Below are positions 60,482 to 64,000 of a DNA stretch of 64,000 nt, one piece after another. A program made the position numbers and the translations under genes. Each line of letters starts with the position of its first letter. Position 1 is the stretch's first letter. This DNA comes from Rhizobium sp. GN54. GTDB lineage: Bacteria; Pseudomonadota; Alphaproteobacteria; Rhizobiales; Rhizobiaceae. Location of the stretch: contig NZ_JAJNCZ010000006.1 in assembly GCF_021026345.1 (NCBI RefSeq), positions 248,001 to 312,000 of the forward strand. Reading direction: 5' to 3'. The notes below the pieces were generated by a model. The model had not been told where the DNA came from. It saw nothing but the letters and a program-made list of their open reading frames with translations, and did not search any database.

Positions 60482-61690
60482 TCAGGCGACGTTGGCCCGG
60501 GGGCCTTCTTCTTCGTCGCCAGACGCCTGCTCGGTGCGGCGCTGGAACAGGGCGGCGATCAGGTCGGACTGGGTGACGATGCCGACGACGCGGTTGTGCT
60601 CGTTCACGACCGGCATGTGATGAAGGCCCATGTCGGCCATGGGCGGCACCAGCTTGGCGATCATCGTCCCGGGAAGCGCCGACTGGACGCGCCGAGTCAT
60701 GATGTCGGCGACCGTGCGCGGCGTCTTCGAACGGCCTCCGAGGACGAGGCGGACCTTGTCGCCGAATCCGAACCGCAACTGTCCGTTTCGTCCAAGCGCA
60801 GAATTGTGCATGAAATCGGTCTGGGTGACGATGCCGACCAGCCCGTCCGCTTCCGTCACCACCGGCAGCGCCTTGATCCGGTGCTCGAGCAACAGGCGCC
60901 AGGCCTCCCGCAGCGAGGTCTGCGGCGAAACCGTTGCCACGTCGCGGGACATGACCTCGCTGCAGGTGATCTCGCCGGACCGGCGATGATAGGCCCTGAT
61001 CTGCGCCTGGTGCAGAAGCTCGTCGAGCACGTCGGAACTGATGTTGACCACCTCGTCATACTGCGCGAGCACGGCCTGGAGGTCCTCCGGCACGACACCG
61101 AGCCGCTGCGTGGGGACCGGATCGGCGGTGTTGTGCGGATTGGCGGCGGCTGATGGCGCAAGATGCGGATAGCGCCGCCCGGTCGCGTTGTTGAAGGCGA
61201 AGGCCACGAGCAGGATCAGGGCGGAGTTGATGCCGACGGGCGTCAGGACGAACCAGTATCCCGCCTCGTGAACCGCCGGGCCGCCGAGAACGGCCGTCAA
61301 CGCGACCGCGCCGCTCGGCGGGTGCAGGCAGCCCATCATCATCATGGTCGCAATGGCGAGTGCCACGGCGACCGCAGCGGCGGCGACCGGGTCACCGATC
61401 ACGAGCGCGCAGCTCACGCCGATGAAGGCGGCGATCGTGTTCCCGCCGAGGATCGACCAGGGCTGGGCGAGCGGGCTCGTGGGCGCGGCGAAAAGCAGGA
61501 CCGCGGACGCCCCCATGGGGGCGATCAGCAGCGGCAGGCTCACATCGCCGGATCCCACGGCCATCGTGCTGACGAGGCCCGTCAGGAGAACGCCCACGAA
61601 CGCGCCCACGGACGATCGGAAGCGTTCGTGCCGGCTGGTCGGGGCAATATCGGGGATCAGGCGCTTCAGAAAAGCACTGGCCTTGGACAT
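60482..61690 (-). CDS. HPP-family membrane protein fused to a CBS-domain pair
   Basis: 402 residues. The first half (15-190) holds four to five helices with the HPP signature in MGCLHPPSGAVALTAVLGG. The second half (about 245-385) is a tandem of CBS domains (MSRDVATVSPQTSLREAWRLL and MTRRVQSALPGTMIAKL...), which in other proteins bind adenine nucleotides. HPP proteins of plants and cyanobacteria have been linked to nitrite transport, but function in bacteria is not settled. ATG 61690 has a poor ribosome-binding site and the frame extends to 61807, so the start is uncertain. Confidence 0.82.
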   Translation of the reverse strand: MSKASAFLKRLIPDIAPTSRHERFRSSVGAFVGVLLTGLVSTMAVGSGDVSLPLLIAPMGASAVLLFAAPTSPLAQPWSILGGNTIAAFIGVSCALVIGDPVAAAAVAVALAIATMMMMGCLHPPSGAVALTAVLGGPAVHEAGYWFVLTPVGINSALILLVAFAFNNATGRRYPHLAPSAAANPHNTADPVPTQRLGVVPEDLQAVLAQYDEVVNISSDVLDELLHQAQIRAYHRRSGEITCSEVMSRDVATVSPQTSLREAWRLLLEHRIKALPVVTEADGLVGIVTQTDFMHNSALGRNGQLRFGFGDKVRLVLGGRSKTPRTVADIMTRRVQSALPGTMIAKLVPPMADMGLHHMPVVNEHNRVVGIVTQSDLIAALFQRRTEQASGDEEEGPRANVA

Positions 61691-61839
61691 GAAGAACTCG
61701 CAGGAAAGGCATATGCGGCTGGAATTTGGTCGATCAGATAGCATTTGCCTTTCGCGCGGGCATGCAAAATTGATCCAATTTGGGCAGGAAGGTCGAAAAA
61801 TATGCAATGTGTTGCGCCGGCTGGCCGCGGACTCGGCCC

Positions 61840-62922
61840 TCAGTTGAGGCGCAGCCCGCTGGCGCCGTCGAAGAGATGCGTGCCGGACGCATTGCCGCGG
61901 ACATGGATCCGCTCGCCGACCCTGATCTCGGCTTCGCGCGGAAATTCCACGGTCAGCATCCGGCTCTCGCCAATCTCGACATAGCCGTAGGTCTGGCTCC
62001 CCAGCCGTTCGACGACGGCGAGATCGCCGGTGAACCAGGCGTCCTCCGGCGAACAGCGAACGAGGTCTTCCGGCCGGATGCCGAGCGTTATGCCGGACGA
62101 GGCCGCCTGGGGCCGGGTCGTTGCCGGCAAGGCGATCTGCCTGCCGGCGACGGCCAGTCTTGTCTCGGCGTCGTCGGTGCCTGTGACCTGCGCGGACAGC
62201 GTGTTCATCGTCGGGCTGCCGATGAAGCGGGCAACGAAGAGGCTTGCCGGCCTGTGATAGAGCTCCAGCGGCTTGCCGATCTGCTCGATCCGGCCCGCAT
62301 TGAGGACGACGATCCGGTCAGCAAGGGTCATCGCCTCGACCTGGTCGTGGGTGACGTAGACGGTCGTCGCCTTCATCCGGTTGTGCAGCTTGGCGATCTC
62401 GAGGCGCATCTCGACGCGCAGGGCGGCATCGAGGTTGGAAAGCGGCTCGTCGAAGAGGAAGGCGGAGGGCTCGCGGACGATGGCGCGCCCCATCGCCACG
62501 CGCTGGCGCTGCCCGCCGGAAAGCTGGGCCGGTCTGCGGTCGAGGAGGGGGGTGATCTTGAGGATGTCGGCTGCCGTCGAGACCCGTTCGTCGATCGCCT
62601 TCTCGCCGGTTCCGCGCATCTTCAGGCCGAAGGCCATGTTTTCGCGCACGCTCATGTGCGGGTAGAGCGCGTAGTCCTGGAAGACCATGGCGATGTCGCG
62701 CTCGGAAGGCGGAAGCGCGTTCACCACCTTGCCGCCGATGTCGAGCATGCCGCCGGAAATCTCCTCCAGCCCGGCGACCATGCGCAGCAGCGTCGATTTT
62801 CCGCAGCCGGAAGGGCCGACAAGAACGAGGAACTCACCGCTCTCTATGTCGATGTCGATGTCATGGATGACGGCGAGCGAACCGTATGTCTTGCGGATCT
62901 TTCTCAAGGCGATGGCAGTCAC
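61840..62922 (-). CDS. ABC transporter ATP-binding protein (MalK/UgpC type)
   Basis: 360 residues: ATPase domain 1-235 with GPSGCGKSTLL, LSGGQRQRVAMGRA and LFDEPLSNLD, and a C-terminal regulatory domain with MOI/TOBE-like strands (235-360). Such proteins power CUT1 importers of sugars, polyols and glycerol-3-phosphate. No permease or binding-protein gene accompanies it inside the window, so it is an orphan or its partners lie elsewhere. It is divergent from an FCD/GntR regulator that follows. Confidence 0.87.
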   Translation of the reverse strand: MTAIALRKIRKTYGSLAVIHDIDIDIESGEFLVLVGPSGCGKSTLLRMVAGLEEISGGMLDIGGKVVNALPPSERDIAMVFQDYALYPHMSVRENMAFGLKMRGTGEKAIDERVSTAADILKITPLLDRRPAQLSGGQRQRVAMGRAIVREPSAFLFDEPLSNLDAALRVEMRLEIAKLHNRMKATTVYVTHDQVEAMTLADRIVVLNAGRIEQIGKPLELYHRPASLFVARFIGSPTMNTLSAQVTGTDDAETRLAVAGRQIALPATTRPQAASSGITLGIRPEDLVRCSPEDAWFTGDLAVVERLGSQTYGYVEIGESRMLTVEFPREAEIRVGERIHVRGNASGTHLFDGASGLRLN

Positions 62923-62961
62923 GGTTTTCTCCTCCGGCAGACCATGTTAGCACTTGACCAA

Positions 62962-62987
62962 CATTATCGATATCAATATCAATAATG
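62962..62987. promoter_or_regulatory. AT-rich dyad between the ABC ATPase and FCD regulator genes
   Basis: CATTAT (62962-62967) and ATAATG (62982-62987) are perfect 6-bp arms around a 14-bp core containing repeated ATATC/GATAT elements, in a very GC-rich window. This is the only AT-rich patch between the two divergent genes and is the likely operator/promoter. Confidence 0.45.
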
Positions 62988-63023
62988 ATACAAACGTCGA
63001 TTGGCAACTCCGTGGAAGCTGCG

Positions 63024-63713
63024 ATGTCCTATTTTTCGACAAGGCCGAGTGTCCGGACAAGCGCTGCAAAGCCCGCCAAATCGGCGGCGGCCTTCAATGC
63101 GCTGAAGCGCGACATCATGCTCGGCGTGCTGCCGGCAGGCGCGGCGCTGACCGAACTCGAACTCGCCGCCCATTTCGGTTGCAGCCAGGGGACCGTTCGC
63201 GAGGCGCTGCTGCAGTTGCAGGAGGAGGGGCTCGTCCTGCGCCAGGGGCACAGGGGCACGCAGGTCTCCGAATGCACCGAGGACGAGGCCGTGGAGATGT
63301 TTCGCGTGCGCCGCCAGATCGAATGCAACGGCATCCTGCGCGTGGTCCAGGCGCAGAGCCGCACGCTGATCGCCGACCTCAAGGCGCTGTTTTCGGAGAT
63401 GCTGGACGCGGCCCGGCGCGACGACGAACTGGAGCTTGCCTCCGCGGACCGCGATTTCCACCGCCGCATCTTCCAGGATGCGCGCCTGCCGGCGCTCGAT
63501 CCGATCCTGCACCGCTGCCTCGTCCACAATCACCGTTTCAAGATTTCCCGCAGCACGCTGCCGCGCGACCTGTTTGCGACCGCCCAGCGCCACGCCGTCA
63601 TCATCGAGGCGATCGAGAGCCGCGATCCGGCGCGCGCCGACGAGGCGCTGCGGCACCATATCGCCACCATCGTCGATCTCGGTCCCAGCGTCTTCCCGGA
63701 TCTCGTCCAATGA
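63024..63713 (+). CDS. FCD-class GntR transcriptional regulator
   Basis: About 229 residues from ATG 63024 (GGAAG upstream); an ATG at 62985 inside the AT-rich dyad has no ribosome-binding site. The winged helix covers about 20-85 (LTELELAAHFGCSQGTVREALLQLQEEGLVLR) and the helical FCD ligand domain 95-220, with DRDFHRRIFQ and RHHIATIV among likely metal ligands. It should respond to a carboxylate-like effector. It is coupled (ATGA) to the hydrolase that leaves the window, so it may govern that operon together with the divergent ATPase. Confidence 0.85.
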   Translation: MSYFSTRPSVRTSAAKPAKSAAAFNALKRDIMLGVLPAGAALTELELAAHFGCSQGTVREALLQLQEEGLVLRQGHRGTQVSECTEDEAVEMFRVRRQIECNGILRVVQAQSRTLIADLKALFSEMLDAARRDDELELASADRDFHRRIFQDARLPALDPILHRCLVHNHRFKISRSTLPRDLFATAQRHAVIIEAIESRDPARADEALRHHIATIVDLGPSVFPDLVQ

Positions 63714-64000
63714 CTGGCGCGGGCACTTTCGACGCGACGCTCTCGCCGGAAACGGCCGCCTTGATGGAGCGGCTGGCCGCGGCCGGTCCCCAGCAGGACC
63801 CGACGCTGTTGCCGCCGGCGGAAGGGCGCGCACTGTCGGAGGAGGGCAATCGCCGCTGGAACATCGACCTGCCGGCGATGGCCTCCGCTACAGACTGCCG
63901 GGTCGAGGCCGATGTCGCGCTGGGCTCGCCCGGCTGCCGGATGCGCGTGCTTGTTCCCGAAGAGAGGGCTGCCGGTGCGATCCTCTATGTCCACGGCGGC
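63710..64000 (+). CDS. Alpha/beta-hydrolase, N-terminal fragment
   Basis: The first 97 codons of a gene that runs off the right edge; its ATG overlaps the stop of the regulator. The visible sequence ends ILYVHGG, and an HGG motif is the oxyanion-hole signature of hormone-sensitive-lipase-type esterases. The catalytic serine and histidine lie outside the window, so substrate cannot be given. Confidence 0.7.
   Translation, partial: MTGAGTFDATLSPETAALMERLAAAGPQQDPTLLPPAEGRALSEEGNRRWNIDLPAMASATDCRVEADVALGSPGCRMRVLVPEERAAGAILYVHGG

Noticed and set aside
1-64000. tRNA, rRNA, insertion sequence, phage or CRISPR elements
   Set aside because: I looked for CCA-ending cloverleaf-like blocks, direct repeat arrays and transposase motifs and found none that I could support by reading; a dedicated search could still find a small RNA.

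Overview
The window reads as a chromosomal or large-replicon segment of a GC-rich alphaproteobacterium of the Rhizobiales, most likely the Rhizobiaceae (an Ensifer/Rhizobium/Shinella-like organism). The reasons are the NasS/NasT-controlled nitrate operon with a sigma-54 promoter, the complete erythritol locus eryABCD plus eryHI, a CueR/HmrR-type copper regulator next to a two-HMA copper ATPase, and a DctB/DctD-like pair. Genus is an inference. I see no rRNA, tRNA, insertion sequence, phage gene or CRISPR array. Coding density is high and both edges cut through a gene (an FMN-dependent hydroxy-acid dehydrogenase on the left, an alpha/beta hydrolase on the right).

Layout. 1-4.8 kb: hydroxy-acid dehydrogenase end, an NTF2-like protein, then a leftward pair (class-III aminotransferase and glutamine-synthetase-like ligase) and a DMT exporter. 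5.1-6.9 kb: a D-xylonate dehydratase. 6.9-19.3 kb, all leftward: nitrate assimilation (nasT-nasS, then nrtA-nrtB-nrtD-nirB-nirD-nasA-cysG). Before nrtA lie a sigma-54 promoter, a hairpin carrying the A1/G4 hexaloop expected of an ANTAR target, and an attenuator. 19.5-28.5 kb: aldehyde dehydrogenase, glyoxalase-like protein, S10 peptidase, copper ATPase with its MerR regulator, and an AI-2E-type permease with a 260-residue cytoplasmic extension. 28.6-33.6 kb: a two-permease ABC importer with an FAH-family hydrolase, and a divergent FCD/GntR regulator.

33.8-44.3 kb: a methyl-accepting chemotaxis protein, a DctB-like sensor kinase with a DctD-like sigma-54 activator whose GAFTGA loop reads GAFPGA, a tripartite tricarboxylate transporter (tctC-tctB-tctA) and an amidase. 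44.3-60.4 kb: a polyol island. A leftward arm carries a DUF2291 protein, a ribose-type ABC importer (ATPase, permease, binding protein), a DeoR-type regulator, a LyxK-like FGGY kinase and a GlpD-like dehydrogenase. A rightward arm carries eryA, eryB, eryC, eryD, eryH and eryI. An 868-bp AT-richer divergent control region separates the arms. 60.5-64 kb: an HPP-CBS membrane protein, a MalK/UgpC-type ABC ATPase, a second FCD/GntR regulator and the start of a hydrolase.

How it fits together. The segment is a string of nutrient-scavenging modules, each beside its own regulator. Nitrate enters through NrtABD, is reduced by NasA and NirBD (siroheme from CysG) and is gated by nitrogen status and by NasTS antitermination. 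Erythritol is phosphorylated, oxidised and isomerised to erythrose-4-phosphate. The leftward arm supplies a second kinase/dehydrogenase pair in apparent operon with the importer, so the island may serve two polyols. The points I would check first are the nrtA leader switch, the doubled polyol pathway, the permease extension that looks like a degenerate cobalamin-binding module, and the GAFPGA activator beside a long perfect palindrome.
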